Assembly: GCA_030533325.1 (NCBI GenBank)
Contig: JAUNJJ010000001.1
Location: 1-64,000 of the forward strand
Direction of reading: 5' to 3'
Length of the DNA stretch: 64,000 bases
Source: Oscillospiraceae bacterium
GTDB lineage: Bacteria > Bacillota > Clostridia > Oscillospirales > Ruminococcaceae
In this document: positions 1 to 8,870 of the stretch, one piece after another
How the letters are laid out: each line of letters begins with the position of its first letter
How positions within the stretch are numbered: position 1 is the first letter of the stretch
The notes under the pieces: generated by a model
Seen by the model: the letters and a program-made list of their open reading frames with translations, nothing else
The model's database searches: none
Told to the model about the DNA's origin: nothing
Translations under genes and position numbers: made by a program

Positions 1-308
1 GGTTTATTTGTTACTTCAGGAAGTTTAGGTTTTGATACCTTTCCTTCAGAATCAGTTATTATATTTCCGCTTTTGTCAACTGCCGCAATCTCGGTTACAG
101 GTTTTTTGTTTTCATCGGTTACAACAACACCCTGTGAATCTGTTACTTCCAGTACTTTAATGTCATTTCCGTCAGCATCTTTTTCAGGAATCTGTACTTC
201 CGCCTGTTCATTTGATGAGGTATCAGGCTTTGCTGTTTTGGAACATGATGTCATGCTGAATACAGCAGCACATAAAAGAAATAAACTGATAATTAAACGT
301 TTTTTCAT
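1..308 (-). CDS. Lipoprotein, C-terminus beyond window edge
   Basis: The gene starts at 308 (ATG, with AGGCT-type SD just upstream) and runs off the left edge, so only about 102 residues are visible. The N-terminus is a lipoprotein signal: KK-R, a hydrophobic stretch, then a lipobox ending MTSC at about residue 22. The mature part is polar and carries the motif VTDSQGVVVTDENKKPVTE, closely matching VTDAEGAKVTAENGKPVTE in the next gene (327-1268). The two are therefore tandem paralogues in one direction, only 18 bp apart. The function is unknown; an anchored surface protein is inferred. Confidence 0.75.
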   Translation of the reverse strand, partial: MKKRLIISLFLLCAAVFSMTSCSKTAKPDTSSNEQAEVQIPEKDADGNDIKVLEVTDSQGVVVTDENKKPVTEIAAVDKSGNIITDSEGKVSKPKLPEVTNK

Positions 309-326
309 TATAGCCTCCGAAAAAAA

Positions 327-1268
327 TTATTTTACTGTTATGCTTCCGTTTTTGTACTTAGGTGTAGGAACAATAATTTTCTTTTCACCGTTATCCTCAA
401 CAATGTTGTTGCACATTGCTGTTCCGTTTCCGTCGCCTTCACCGTCGAAAGCAATAGTGTATTTGCCGGCAGGAGTTTTATCCTTGACTTTGAGTGTTAC
501 TGTTGCATATGTAAGATCGCCCTCAAGACTTTTGAGTCCACCGTCAAAATAAAGGCATACGAGTGTGCTGAGATCCTTTGAACCTTTTTTTTCAATTACC
601 TGGAATGTGGTGTTGTTGTACTGTGATGAATCTTCATTGTCAGCATCATCCGTATCTCCGCCTTCATATGAGACAAATTCGAAGTACTTGCTGTTTATGT
701 CAATCCATGAAACAAGTGCTGTATATCCGGTATTTCCTGTTACGTTTACCTTGAATGTAACTGTTTCACCCGGCTTTGCTTCAATATCAGGAATAGAAAC
801 AGTAGGACCTTCGGCAATATACTGAGGAGTGTATTCATTTGTTACAGACGGACTGTTACTGTTTTTAACAGGAGGTAACGTTTCTTTGTTTTCAACTATT
901 CTTTCAGCTGCAGTCGTAACCTTAATGTTTGGTTTAACATTTTCACCTTTCTTATTGGTTACTACTGCACCGTTTTTATCTAAAACAGCAAGTTCCGTTA
1001 CTGGTTTACCGTTCTCTGCTGTTACTTTTGCACCTTCAGCGTCAGTTACTTCAATAACAGAAATCTGGCTTCCGTCATCGTCTTTTTCAGGAACAGGAGC
1101 TTCAGTTGAATCTGATGAACTGTTATCATCTCTGGCGGCATCTGTTACAGCATTTGTTACTACTACAGTTCCTGTTTCCTCTGGCTTTGCTGAGCTGCAT
1201 GATGCAGCGGAAACTGCAAACAGAGCTACTGCGGAAACTGCTATAATTTTTGATCTGATTTCTTTCAT
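327..1268 (-). CDS. Lipoprotein with cohesin-like C-terminal domain
   Basis: 313 residues. A signal peptide ends in a lipobox AASC (Cys24), so the protein should be anchored to the outer face of the membrane. Residues about 40-120 are a polar linker with the repeat motif shared with the partial lipoprotein at 1-308. Residues about 155-313 (starting PTVSIPDIEAKPGETVTFKV) resemble a cohesin or cohesin-like beta-sandwich: the early 'G-E-TV-V-V', a mid 'F-FVSYEGG', and the final 'KNGSITVK' strand. Cohesins bind dockerins, and several dockerin proteins occur later in this window, but whether this one binds a dockerin is inference. First gene of the lipoprotein pair, with its own promoter at 1336-1364. 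Confidence 0.7.
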   Translation of the reverse strand: MKEIRSKIIAVSAVALFAVSAASCSSAKPEETGTVVVTNAVTDAARDDNSSSDSTEAPVPEKDDDGSQISVIEVTDAEGAKVTAENGKPVTELAVLDKNGAVVTNKKGENVKPNIKVTTAAERIVENKETLPPVKNSNSPSVTNEYTPQYIAEGPTVSIPDIEAKPGETVTFKVNVTGNTGYTALVSWIDINSKYFEFVSYEGGDTDDADNEDSSQYNNTTFQVIEKKGSKDLSTLVCLYFDGGLKSLEGDLTYATVTLKVKDKTPAGKYTIAFDGEGDGNGTAMCNNIVEDNGEKKIIVPTPKYKNGSITVK

Positions 1269-1335
1269 TTTTTAAATTCCTTTCTTATGTATATGGACGC
1301 ATTTATGCGACAAAAAACTGCTTCAGTCGATTTTA

Positions 1336-1364
1336 ATTATAACATAACTGAAAAGATTGTGCAA
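1336..1364 (-). promoter_or_regulatory. Sigma-A type promoter for the lipoprotein pair
   Basis: On the minus strand TTGCAC (1364-1359), a 17-bp spacer and TATAAT (1341-1336) lie about 70 bp upstream of the 1268 start. Confidence 0.6.
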
Positions 1365-1413
1365 GTAAAAAGATATTTTTTCATTATTTTTTCAGAAAAG
1401 GATAATGATGAAG

Positions 1414-2619
1414 TCAGAGAATATCCAGTATGTCAGGGAAGATTCCGAGAGTTCGTCTGATTATGCCGTTCATATATGAAATGGCGGTTCCGTAGTTGGT
1501 AAACGGAATATCAGCATTCAGTGCCTGACCTGCTCTTGCTCTGACTTCACGCTCATTAAGCATACATGCACCGCAGTGGATAATCAGAGAAAAATCCCTT
1601 ATGTTTTCCGGAAATTCTGTTCCGGATGTAAATGTAAATTCCGGACTGACTCCTGTGTATTTTTTTATAAGAGCCGGGAGCTTTACAGTTCCTATATCTC
1701 CGCACTGTCTGTGGTGTGTACATCCTTCAGATATCAGTATTCTGTCTCCGTCCTTAAGGTTGTCTATGGCCTTAAGCCCTGATACAGCCTGCTGAAGAAC
1801 CCCTTTGTAGTTTGCCATAAGAATTGAAAATGATGTCAGGGGAATGTCTTCGGGTGTTTTGGCTGATATTTCTCCGAATGCCTGACTGTCTGTTATAACA
1901 ATCCGGGGTTTCTGTATTAAATACGAAATAACCTGCGAAAATGTTTCAGGCTGTGTTATAACAGGGACAGCTTTTTTATCAAGAATTTCACGGATTATCA
2001 TCTGCTGGGGAAGGATAAGCCTTCCTTTGGGTGCTGCTTCATCAACCGGAACGACAAGGACTGCTATGTCTGAAGGAGATATAATGTCACCGAGAATTTT
2101 TCGTTCATTTTTATCTCTGTCTGCCAGAGCCGCGATCATGTTTTTCAGCTCTGTAATATTGTGACCTGTCGAAGAACTTACCTGAATTTCATTTTCCGTA
2201 TTAAGTTCAGTTATCGGGGTGCCGGTTAAATCAGATTTGCTGAAGACTGTTATATATGGAATTTTTTTATTTTCCAGAAGAGATCTGAGTGCTCTGTCCT
2301 CCTCTGATAATCCTTCTTCCGAAGATACTACAAGGACTGCTATATCTGTTTTTCTCAGAACCTGTTCTGCTTTTTTTATTCTCATTTCTCCGAGATATCC
2401 GCTGTCATCGAATCCGGGCGTGTCAATTATCATTACCGGACCTGCAGGCAGAAGTTCCATGGATTTGTATACGGGGTCGGTTGTTGTTCCTTTTATTTCT
2501 GATACAACAGATATATTCTGACCTGTAACTGCATTTACAAGGCTTGATTTTCCGGCATTTCTTTTTCCGAAAAATGCAATATGAATCCTTTCTGATGAAG
2601 GTGTGCTGTTTAGTCCCAT
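1414..2619 (-). CDS. hydF: [FeFe]-hydrogenase maturation GTPase HydF
   Basis: 401 residues, the usual HydF length. The N-terminal GTPase domain has the P-loop GKRNAGKS (about residues 18-25), a G3 DTPGF and a G4 SKSD. The C-terminal part carries the HydF iron-sulfur motif: CTHHRQC, then HCGAC around residue 350. HydF is the scaffold on which the 2Fe subcluster is assembled by HydE and HydG and from which it is passed to apo-hydrogenase in the cytoplasm. It lies 9 bp downstream of hydG in the same direction, so the two are co-transcribed. hydE is not in this window. Confidence 0.95.
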   Translation of the reverse strand: MGLNSTPSSERIHIAFFGKRNAGKSSLVNAVTGQNISVVSEIKGTTTDPVYKSMELLPAGPVMIIDTPGFDDSGYLGEMRIKKAEQVLRKTDIAVLVVSSEEGLSEEDRALRSLLENKKIPYITVFSKSDLTGTPITELNTENEIQVSSSTGHNITELKNMIAALADRDKNERKILGDIISPSDIAVLVVPVDEAAPKGRLILPQQMIIREILDKKAVPVITQPETFSQVISYLIQKPRIVITDSQAFGEISAKTPEDIPLTSFSILMANYKGVLQQAVSGLKAIDNLKDGDRILISEGCTHHRQCGDIGTVKLPALIKKYTGVSPEFTFTSGTEFPENIRDFSLIIHCGACMLNEREVRARAGQALNADIPFTNYGTAISYMNGIIRRTLGIFPDILDIL

Positions 2620-2628
2620 ATAGTCACC

Positions 2629-4047
2629 TCAGAATCTGAAATCACGGCCGCCGCGGGATATTTCTGAAAGGCGGTTCCGGGTTATTTCACGAACTTTTTC
2701 ACTTGTTATATTCATAAGTTCTTTTTCTATAAGTTTTTCACCTGTGTTTTTTGTATCCTCTGAAGCATAGTCCTCAAGGTACTCCTTAAGGGTCAGAAGT
2801 GCATTAGGGTGACAGCAGTTCTGAATCTGCTGGCTTTTGCACAGTTCCATAAACCTGTCTCCTGTGCGGCCTTCCCGGTAGCATGCAGTACAGAAGCTTG
2901 GGATACAGTCCATTTTCATAAGCCAGTTTACTACTTCATCAAGTGTTCTCTTATCACTTACGTCAAACTGTTCTGATTTTTCATCTTCAGGTTCCGGTTC
3001 GCAGTATCCTCCGACACTTGTTTTTGAACCGCCGCTTATCTGTGAAATGCCACATCTGAGAATTCTTTCACGGCATTCGGCTGATTCTCTGGTTGAGATT
3101 ATCATGCCGGTGTACGGAACGGCAATTCTTATACATGCGACTATTTTCTCAAAGATATCATCACTTATTCCGTTGTCGAAAACTGCCGGGTCAATATCAT
3201 CGGCTTTTTTTATTCTCGGTACGCTTATTGTATGCGGTCCCACGCCGTGTACTGCCTCAAGGTGTTCAGCGTGCATAAGCAGAGCGGCGAACTCATATCT
3301 GTACAGTTCAAGGCCGAAGAGTACTCCGAGGCCTACATCATCGATTCCGCCTTCCATAGCCCTGTCCATAGCTTCGGTATGGTATGCGTAGTTGTGCTTT
3401 GGTCCTGTCGGATGAAGTTTTTCGTAGCTTTCCTTATTGTATGTTTCCTGAAAAAGGATATATGTGCCTATTCCGGCATCAGCAAGTTTTCTGTAATTTT
3501 CAACGGTTGTTGCTGCGATATTTACATTGACGCGGCGGATTGCTCCGTTTCTGTGCTTAACACTGTATATGGTGCGGATGGATTCAAGTATATATTCAAT
3601 AGGGTTCATTTCCGGATCTTCGCCGGATTCTATTGCAAGCCGCTTGTGCCCCATATCCTGTAGTGCGGTAACTTCACGTTTTATCTCATCCATGCTAAGT
3701 TTCTTTCTGCTTATGTGTTTGTTTTTAAGATGATACGGACAGTAAACGCAGCCGTTTACGCAGTAGTTTGAAAGATAGAGCGGAGCAAACATAACGATAC
3801 GGTTTCCGTAGAAATCCTTTTTTATCTGACAGGCAAGCTCGATTATTTCACGGTTCTTTTCCTCGTCACTGCAGACAAGAAGCACGGAGGCTTCACGGTG
3901 GTTAAGGCCTTTTCTCTGTTTTGCTTTTTCAAGTATTCTGTCTATAAGTTCAGTGTTGTCTCTGTTTTTTTCAGCGTATTCAAGTGTGTCGCGGACTTCT
4001 TCATCTGAGATGAATTCCTCAGCCCTGAGAGATTTAGGATTGTACAT
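2629..4047 (-). CDS. hydG: [FeFe]-hydrogenase maturation tyrosine lyase HydG
   Basis: 472 residues, the standard HydG length. The radical-SAM motif CVNGCVYC gives the CX3CX2C cluster ligands C96, C100 and C103. A second cysteine group near the C-terminus (CTAC followed by a downstream Cys) binds the auxiliary cluster on which CO and CN ligands are made from tyrosine. ThiH-like TIM-barrel segments (GEDPEMNP, FQETYNKESYEKLHPTGPK) are clear. First gene of hydG-hydF, with a good promoter at 4085-4113. Confidence 0.96.
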   Translation of the reverse strand: MYNPKSLRAEEFISDEEVRDTLEYAEKNRDNTELIDRILEKAKQRKGLNHREASVLLVCSDEEKNREIIELACQIKKDFYGNRIVMFAPLYLSNYCVNGCVYCPYHLKNKHISRKKLSMDEIKREVTALQDMGHKRLAIESGEDPEMNPIEYILESIRTIYSVKHRNGAIRRVNVNIAATTVENYRKLADAGIGTYILFQETYNKESYEKLHPTGPKHNYAYHTEAMDRAMEGGIDDVGLGVLFGLELYRYEFAALLMHAEHLEAVHGVGPHTISVPRIKKADDIDPAVFDNGISDDIFEKIVACIRIAVPYTGMIISTRESAECRERILRCGISQISGGSKTSVGGYCEPEPEDEKSEQFDVSDKRTLDEVVNWLMKMDCIPSFCTACYREGRTGDRFMELCKSQQIQNCCHPNALLTLKEYLEDYASEDTKNTGEKLIEKELMNITSEKVREITRNRLSEISRGGRDFRF

Positions 4048-4084
4048 TTTTCAAACGACCTTTCGTTTCGGTTTTACGCTTTAA

Positions 4085-4113
4085 ATTATACTACCAAATC
4101 AGTTTTTTATCAA
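4085..4113 (-). promoter_or_regulatory. Promoter of hydGF
   Basis: Minus strand: TTGATA (4113-4108), 17-bp spacer, TATAAT (4090-4085), about 40 bp upstream of the hydG start. Divergent from the promoter at 4124-4152. Confidence 0.7.
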
Positions 4114-4123
4114 TAGTCTGTAC

Positions 4124-4152
4124 TTGAACAATATTTGTCTTTATGCTATAAT
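4124..4152 (+). promoter_or_regulatory. Promoter of yqeG-aroQ-pepP
   Basis: TTGAAC (4124-4129), 17-bp spacer, TATAAT (4147-4152). It lies about 70 bp upstream of the first gene of the plus-strand run. Confidence 0.7.
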
Positions 4153-4223
4153 AAAATCCGGCGGCAGTTCGGAAAAATGCCGGTCAGCCCGCCTTATATG
4201 ACTAAAGGAGGACGGGTAAAATT

Positions 4224-4751
4224 TTGTTTAAAATAGATATAGCCTTACAGAGTGTACTTGACATCACTCCTGAGATTTTACGGGAAAATGATATCAGGGG
4301 ACTGCTTATGGATCTGGACAACACGCTTACCACCCACGACAATCCAAGACCTGCAGATGGTGTTCCGGAGTGGATTTCACTGATGAAGGAAAACGGCATA
4401 AAGATGACTATTGTTTCAAACAATCACTTTGAACGTGTCAGGCCGTTTGCTGAAAAACTCGGACTTGAATTTGTATGTGAGGGGAAAAAACCGCTTTCTG
4501 ACGGGTTTAACCGGGCACAGAAGCTTATGGGCATTCCCTTTGAAAACCTTGCTGTTGTCGGAGACCAGATTTATACTGATGTTCTGGGTGCCGGTCTGAA
4601 GCGCGGAGTAAAGTGCATTTATGTATTTCCTATAGAACATGAGAAGGAAGGTTTCCTTGCGTTCAAAAGAAAAATAGAGGGACCCTTTCTTCCGAAAAAA
4701 CTTTATGACGGCAGTATTCCTGTGCGTCAGCAGAAAGATATAAAGGAGTAA
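4224..4751 (+). CDS. yqeG: YqeG-family HAD-IIIA phosphatase
   Basis: 175 residues starting at TTG, behind an AAAGGAGGA SD about 12 nt upstream. HAD motif I is DLDNTLTTHDN, motif II falls in TIVSNNH, and motif III is VVGDQIYTD, so the catalytic aspartates are intact. The family is widespread in Firmicutes and has been assigned as a phosphatidylglycerophosphatase-like or uncharacterised phosphatase; the substrate here is not shown by sequence. It is followed after 7 bp by aroQ, and the run continues with an aminopeptidase, a gene order common in Clostridia. Confidence 0.88.
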   Translation: MFKIDIALQSVLDITPEILRENDIRGLLMDLDNTLTTHDNPRPADGVPEWISLMKENGIKMTIVSNNHFERVRPFAEKLGLEFVCEGKKPLSDGFNRAQKLMGIPFENLAVVGDQIYTDVLGAGLKRGVKCIYVFPIEHEKEGFLAFKRKIEGPFLPKKLYDGSIPVRQQKDIKE

Positions 4752-4758
4752 TCTGAAA

Positions 4759-5196
4759 ATGAAAATACTTGTTATTCACGGACCGAATCTTAATCTTCTC
4801 GGAGAAAGAGAACCGGGAGTTTACGGTTCGGAAACATTTGAAAAATTAAACAGTGATATCATGGCGCATGCAGAGGAACTTGGGGTTGAGTGTGAAATTT
4901 ATCAGTCCAATCACGAGGGGGCGATAATAGACAGGCTTCACGAGGCGCGTAAGGACTGTTCAGGAGTTGTGCTCAATGCAGGTGCGTATACTCATTACAG
5001 CTATGCAATAAGAGATGCAATTGCAGCGATAAGAATTCCTGTTATAGAAGTTCATATAAGCAATACTGCTTCAAGAGATGAATTCAGACACAGGTCGGTT
5101 ATCGGACCTGTATGCAAAGCTTCAGTTGCCGGCTTTGGCAGAGACAGCTACATACTCGGTATGGACGGACTTGTAAGAATGCTTTCACAGGGGTGA
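4759..5196 (+). CDS. aroQ: Type II 3-dehydroquinate dehydratase
   Basis: 145 residues, the full length of the dodecameric type II enzyme that makes 3-dehydroshikimate in the shikimate pathway. Visible motifs are GPNLNLLGEREPGVYG (with the catalytic Tyr), the substrate-binding NAGAYTHYS, EVHISN and the late GFG. ATG start with TAAAGGAG upstream. It ends 5 bp before the aminopeptidase gene, so the three genes are probably one transcript. Confidence 0.95.
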   Translation: MKILVIHGPNLNLLGEREPGVYGSETFEKLNSDIMAHAEELGVECEIYQSNHEGAIIDRLHEARKDCSGVVLNAGAYTHYSYAIRDAIAAIRIPVIEVHISNTASRDEFRHRSVIGPVCKASVAGFGRDSYILGMDGLVRMLSQG

Positions 5197-5201
5197 TTCT
5201 G

Positions 5202-6269
5202 ATGACTAATATAGAGAAACTTATGGAGGCTCTTCCTGACGAAAAAACCTGTGCTGTAATAACTGATGAAACCAACAGAAGATATTTTACAGGTTTCAAA
5301 TCAAGCGACGGTATTGTTGTGTGTTTTAAGGACAGGGCATATTTTATCATTGACTTCAGATACTATGAAAAGGCGGCTCAGACTGTAAAGGGAATGGAAG
5401 TTATTCTTCAGAAGGAAAAGGAAGAACAGCTGGCTGAACTTTTTGTAACGCACTGTGCTGAGGCTGTAATGACCGAGTCTGATACGATGACTGTAACGGA
5501 ACTCAGAAAGTTTACGGAAGAGTTCGGCGAAGACCTGTATATAGATTCATCATCTGCACTGAGCGATATAATAAACGGTTTCCGGCTTGTCAAGTCAGAG
5601 GATGAAGTAAGAAAAATTCTTAATGCACAGAGTATTGCAGAGGAAACATATCTCTATGTACTGGAAAATATCAGAAGAGGTATGACAGAGCGTGAAGTCG
5701 CACTTATGACGGATAATAAAATGAAGCTTCTCGGAGCTGAGGATATTTCATTTGAAACCATAGTACTGTTTGGAAAGAATACCTCCCTTCCTCACGGAGT
5801 TCCGGGAAATGATGTTCTTGAGAGCGGTTTTGTTCTCATGGACTTTGGTGCGGTTATCGACGGTTATCACAGTGATATGACACGTACCTTCTATGTCGGT
5901 ACGCCTTCGGATGAGGAAAAAAGAGCATACGATATCGTTCTTCAGGCACAACAGGCTGCACTTGAAGCTGCCCGTCCGGAAATGCACGCAGCAGACCTTG
6001 ATGCTGTTGCAAGAAATATTATCGACAGCACAGAATTCAAAGGCTCATTCGGTCATTCGCTCGGTCACGGTGTTGGCATGGAAATTCACGAAATGCCGAG
6101 AGTTTCAGCAAAGAGTGACTATATCCTTAAGGAAGGTATGGTTATTACCATAGAACCTGGTATTTATCTGCCCGGAAAATTCGGAATACGCACTGAAAAT
6201 ATGGGCATTATTACAGCAGATTCCTTTATGAATTTTACAAAGAGCAGCAGGGAATTTACCGTTCTCTGA
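5202..6269 (+). CDS. Xaa-Pro aminopeptidase, M24 family
   Basis: 355 residues from the ATG at 5202, which has an AGGGGTGA SD overlapping the aroQ stop; an open frame back to 5112 lies inside aroQ and is not used. The N-terminal creatinase-like domain is followed by the pita-bread catalytic domain. The metal ligands are visible: DFGAVIDGYHSD (two Asp), GHSLGHGVGMEIHE (His), EPGIYLPG (Glu) and RTENM (Glu). It cleaves N-terminal residues preceding proline and acts in peptide turnover in the cytoplasm. Confidence 0.93.
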   Translation: MTNIEKLMEALPDEKTCAVITDETNRRYFTGFKSSDGIVVCFKDRAYFIIDFRYYEKAAQTVKGMEVILQKEKEEQLAELFVTHCAEAVMTESDTMTVTELRKFTEEFGEDLYIDSSSALSDIINGFRLVKSEDEVRKILNAQSIAEETYLYVLENIRRGMTEREVALMTDNKMKLLGAEDISFETIVLFGKNTSLPHGVPGNDVLESGFVLMDFGAVIDGYHSDMTRTFYVGTPSDEEKRAYDIVLQAQQAALEAARPEMHAADLDAVARNIIDSTEFKGSFGHSLGHGVGMEIHEMPRVSAKSDYILKEGMVITIEPGIYLPGKFGIRTENMGIITADSFMNFTKSSREFTVL

Positions 6270-6299
6270 TAAAACAGAAATATTTTTTTGGAATAGGTA

Positions 6300-6328
6300 T
6301 TGCAATATTCACGATTTTAGTGTAAAAT
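6300..6328 (+). promoter_or_regulatory. Probable efp promoter
   Basis: TTGCAA (6300-6305), 17-bp spacer, TAAAAT (6323-6328), 60 bp upstream of efp. Confidence 0.5.
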
Positions 6329-6391
6329 AATAAAAAGTAATTACATTTATTAATTGGATATTTTTATAATTTATTTGGAGGTATTTATTTT

Positions 6392-6949
6392 ATGATTTCA
6401 GCTGGTGATTTCAGAAACGGCGTAACATTCGAACTGGACGGAAACGTAGTTCAGGTAATTGAATTCCAGCACGTTAAGCCTGGTAAGGGTGCTGCTTTCG
6501 TAAGAACAAAGTTCAAGAATGTTATTACAGGTGCAGTTGTTGAAAGATCTTTCAACCCAACTGATAAGTATCCTACAGCTTTCGTAGAAAGAAAGGACAT
6601 GCAGTATCTTTACGCAGAAGACAATCTCTACTACTTCATGGATATGGAAACATATGAACAGCTTCCTATCGACAAGTCAAAGCTCGGTGACAGCTTCGCA
6701 TTTGTAAAGGAAAACATGGAAGTTAAGGTTCTTTCATACAAGGGTAATGTTTTCGGTGTTGAACCACCATTCTTCGTAGAACTCGAAGTAACAGAAACAG
6801 ATCCTGGTTTCAAGGGTGACACAGCTACAAACGCTACAAAGCCTGCTGTACTCGAAACAGGTGCAGAGATCAAGGTTCCGCTCTTTATCAACCAGGGTGA
6901 TATGGTAAGAATCGACACAAGAACAGGCGAATACATGGAAAGAGCATAA
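6392..6949 (+). CDS. efp: Translation elongation factor P
   Basis: 185 residues, the standard three-domain length. The KOW-like domain I carries [12 protein letters not shown], where the tip lysine acts at the peptidyl-transferase centre to relieve polyproline stalling. Domain III ends with the usual [27 protein letters not shown]. Codon use is strongly biased to common codons, fitting high expression. The position right behind an M24 aminopeptidase is the typical Firmicute arrangement. Confidence 0.97.
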   Translation: MISAGDFRNGVTFELDGNVVQVIEFQHVKPGKGAAFVRTKFKNVITGAVVERSFNPTDKYPTAFVERKDMQYLYAEDNLYYFMDMETYEQLPIDKSKLGDSFAFVKENMEVKVLSYKGNVFGVEPPFFVELEVTETDPGFKGDTATNATKPAVLETGAEIKVPLFINQGDMVRIDTRTGEYMERA

Positions 6950-6998
6950 GCTTTTTCTTATATAATTTTTGATTCTATAAGCAAAGGGAGGATTTTTT

Positions 6999-7481
6999 AT
7001 GAAGCTTACAGAAAAGATGTCATATCTTAAGGGTTATATCGATGGTATTGACCTTGATACTTCTTCAAAGGAAGGCAAGATACTTGCTAATGTCGTAGAT
7101 GTTATGCACGATATGGTTGCATATATCGAAGACCTTCAGGGACAGGTTGACGAACTTACAGAACTCTGCGAGATTCTCGATGAGGATCTTGGAAGCGTTG
7201 AAGATGACTTCTATGATGAAGACGACTTCGGCGATTTTGATGACGAAGATGACGATGACGATTATGACGAGTTCGATGATGAAGATTTTGACGGGGATGA
7301 AGAGCTTTTCGAAGTAACTTGTCCGACATGCGGAGACTCAATTCTTCTTGACGGTGGTATGCTTGATGAAGGATCTATGAACTGCCCGAACTGCGGTGAA
7401 GAACTTGAATTCGATCTCGACGATCTTCTTCTTGAGGATATCGAAGATGCTCTTGAAAGCGAAGATATCGAAGAGGTTTAA
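6999..7481 (+). CDS. Acidic zinc-ribbon protein (CD1247-like family)
   Basis: 160 residues. The N-terminal about 60 residues form a helical domain (MKLTEKMSYLKGYIDGIDLD). It is followed by a run of Asp/Glu of about 45 residues, then a zinc ribbon with CPTCGDS and CPNCGEE. The same architecture occurs in Clostridia downstream of efp; its role is unknown. AGGGAGG SD. The GAC/GAT-rich acidic tract gives long spurious open frames on the other strand. A hairpin terminator follows at 7506. Confidence 0.8.
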   Translation: MKLTEKMSYLKGYIDGIDLDTSSKEGKILANVVDVMHDMVAYIEDLQGQVDELTELCEILDEDLGSVEDDFYDEDDFGDFDDEDDDDDYDEFDDEDFDGDEELFEVTCPTCGDSILLDGGMLDEGSMNCPNCGEELEFDLDDLLLEDIEDALESEDIEEV

Positions 7482-7505
7482 TCAGGTCTTTTTCTCTTTG
7501 TTAAT

Positions 7506-7537
7506 AATTCCCCCTTTATTCCAGAGGGGGAATTTAT
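7506..7537 (+). terminator. Intrinsic terminator after zinc-ribbon gene
   Basis: Stem AATTCCCCC / GGGGGAATT with an A/T-rich tail (ATATTTTA), between 7481 and the next gene. Confidence 0.75.
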
Positions 7538-7559
7538 ATTTTACAGTGAGGTGATAAAT

Positions 7560-8690
7560 TTGCGGAAAAGGTATGCGAAATATGTAAGAATTACTGTTCT
7601 GGCTTTGGTTTTGATTCTTGCTATTTTCGGATTTGACTTTCTGATAAGGAGCACAATGCGAAAAAATTCAGACGGCGGAAACGGTGGTCTTGTAATTACG
7701 TCAAACCGTGAGGGACAGGATCCGGATGTTCCTGTTGATATTGCTGTACCTGAGGTTACAGAGCCTTCTGCGGATGATTCATCTTATGAGAAGTCAGAAA
7801 TAAACGAAAAAGAATACAGAAAGATTTTCAAGTCAGGGGCAGACCTTGGGCTTGGTGAACTTATTCTCATTAACAGTGAAAATTCATACAAATTTCCTGA
7901 CGTATCTGCACTCCTGGTAAAGATGGCTGCAAATATGCAGGACAAGACATACAAGCTTTCCTATAACACTCATCAGGTACAGAAGGCTGTGATGGAGCCG
8001 TTTAACAATATGATGAAGGATTTTTACAGTATATACAGCACAAGAGATGTAACTGTAGTATCTTCACTTGTTTCATATGCTGAACAGAATGAGGTTTACA
8101 AAGCTCCTGCAGATCCGTCACTTATTATGAATGATACCCAGCTTTCGCCGGGGTACTCCGAACATCATTCCGGCTATGCTGTTGACTTCAAGCTTGTAAG
8201 TGATGCAGGGAAGATTTCAGAATTTGACGGAACAGGAAATTTCAAGTGGCTGGTTGACAACTGCTACAAGTACGGATTTGTTATAAGGTATCCGGAAGGC
8301 AAGGAGGAAGTAACCGGAGTTAAGGCGTGTCCGTCGCATTTCAGATATGTGGGTGTTCCGCACTCGTATATAATGCATGATAATGATATTACTCTTGAAG
8401 AATATATGGTAGAGCTTCAGAAGTACATTTTCGGGTATGAACATCTGGAATACAGCGTTTTCGGTTATGATTATGAAGTCTACTTTGTTCCGGCAGAGGA
8501 GAGCGGCGAAACAACAGTGCCGGTTCCGGCAAATGAATCCTATACGGTTTCAGGTAATAACAAAGACGGATTTATAGTAACGGTATGCCGTGCGTCAGCA
8601 TCGGATTCTGATTCACCTTCAGAGGACATTCCGGCGGAAACTACTGCTGCGGTTACTTCAGCGGCGGCTTCTGTTTCTGGGGTAGGTTAA
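7560..8690 (+). CDS. M15-family D-Ala-D-Ala carboxypeptidase-like protein
   Basis: 376 residues from the TTG at 7560, chosen because GAGGTGA at 7548-7554 is then a correctly spaced SD; the GTG at 7551 would sit inside it. One N-terminal membrane anchor (VRITVLALVLILAIFGFDFLI) is followed by an extracytoplasmic VanY-like domain: SEHHSGYAVDF supplies a zinc His and Asp, and SHFRYVG a second His. Most VanY/LdcB proteins have E-P-W-H before FRYVG; here it reads C-P-S-H, so the usual catalytic Glu is missing. The C-terminal about 70 residues are a Ser/Thr/Ala-rich tail. Confidence 0.85.
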   Translation: MRKRYAKYVRITVLALVLILAIFGFDFLIRSTMRKNSDGGNGGLVITSNREGQDPDVPVDIAVPEVTEPSADDSSYEKSEINEKEYRKIFKSGADLGLGELILINSENSYKFPDVSALLVKMAANMQDKTYKLSYNTHQVQKAVMEPFNNMMKDFYSIYSTRDVTVVSSLVSYAEQNEVYKAPADPSLIMNDTQLSPGYSEHHSGYAVDFKLVSDAGKISEFDGTGNFKWLVDNCYKYGFVIRYPEGKEEVTGVKACPSHFRYVGVPHSYIMHDNDITLEEYMVELQKYIFGYEHLEYSVFGYDYEVYFVPAEESGETTVPVPANESYTVSGNNKDGFIVTVCRASASDSDSPSEDIPAETTAAVTSAAASVSGVG

Positions 8691-8697
8691 ATATATT

Positions 8698-8731
8698 CGC
8701 ATCTGTGTGGTCATGCAGGTGCGATTTTTTA
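8698..8731 (+). terminator. Terminator after the M15 gene
   Basis: Stem TCGCATCTG / CAGGTGCGA with one wobble, followed by TTTTTTA. Confidence 0.75.
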
Positions 8732-8803
8732 TATTATAATTTTTTTAGCATATAATTATTCTGTAAAATGATTACGTATCCGTATTTTTCTTACGGATAT
8801 ATA

Positions 8804-8832
8804 TTGACTACAGAAGAAAAGACTGATATAAT
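8804..8832 (+). promoter_or_regulatory. Promoter of the AAA ATPase gene
   Basis: TTGACT (8804-8809), 17-bp spacer, TATAAT (8827-8832). An inverted repeat ATCCGTA / TACGGAT lies just upstream (about 8777-8798). Confidence 0.65.
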
Positions 8833-8870
8833 TATCTTGGAAAACTAAATCATTGAAAGAGGAAATAATT

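Noticed and set aside
327..1275. Long plus-strand open frames over the lipoprotein genes (73-552, 565-825, 829-1275)
   Set aside because: They are antisense to well-supported lipoproteins, lack SDs and have low-complexity Ser/Val composition.
7099..7341. Met/Thr-rich and Arg/His-rich frames inside the acidic zinc-ribbon gene
   Set aside because: They are by-products of the GAT/GAC repeat tract in other frames.
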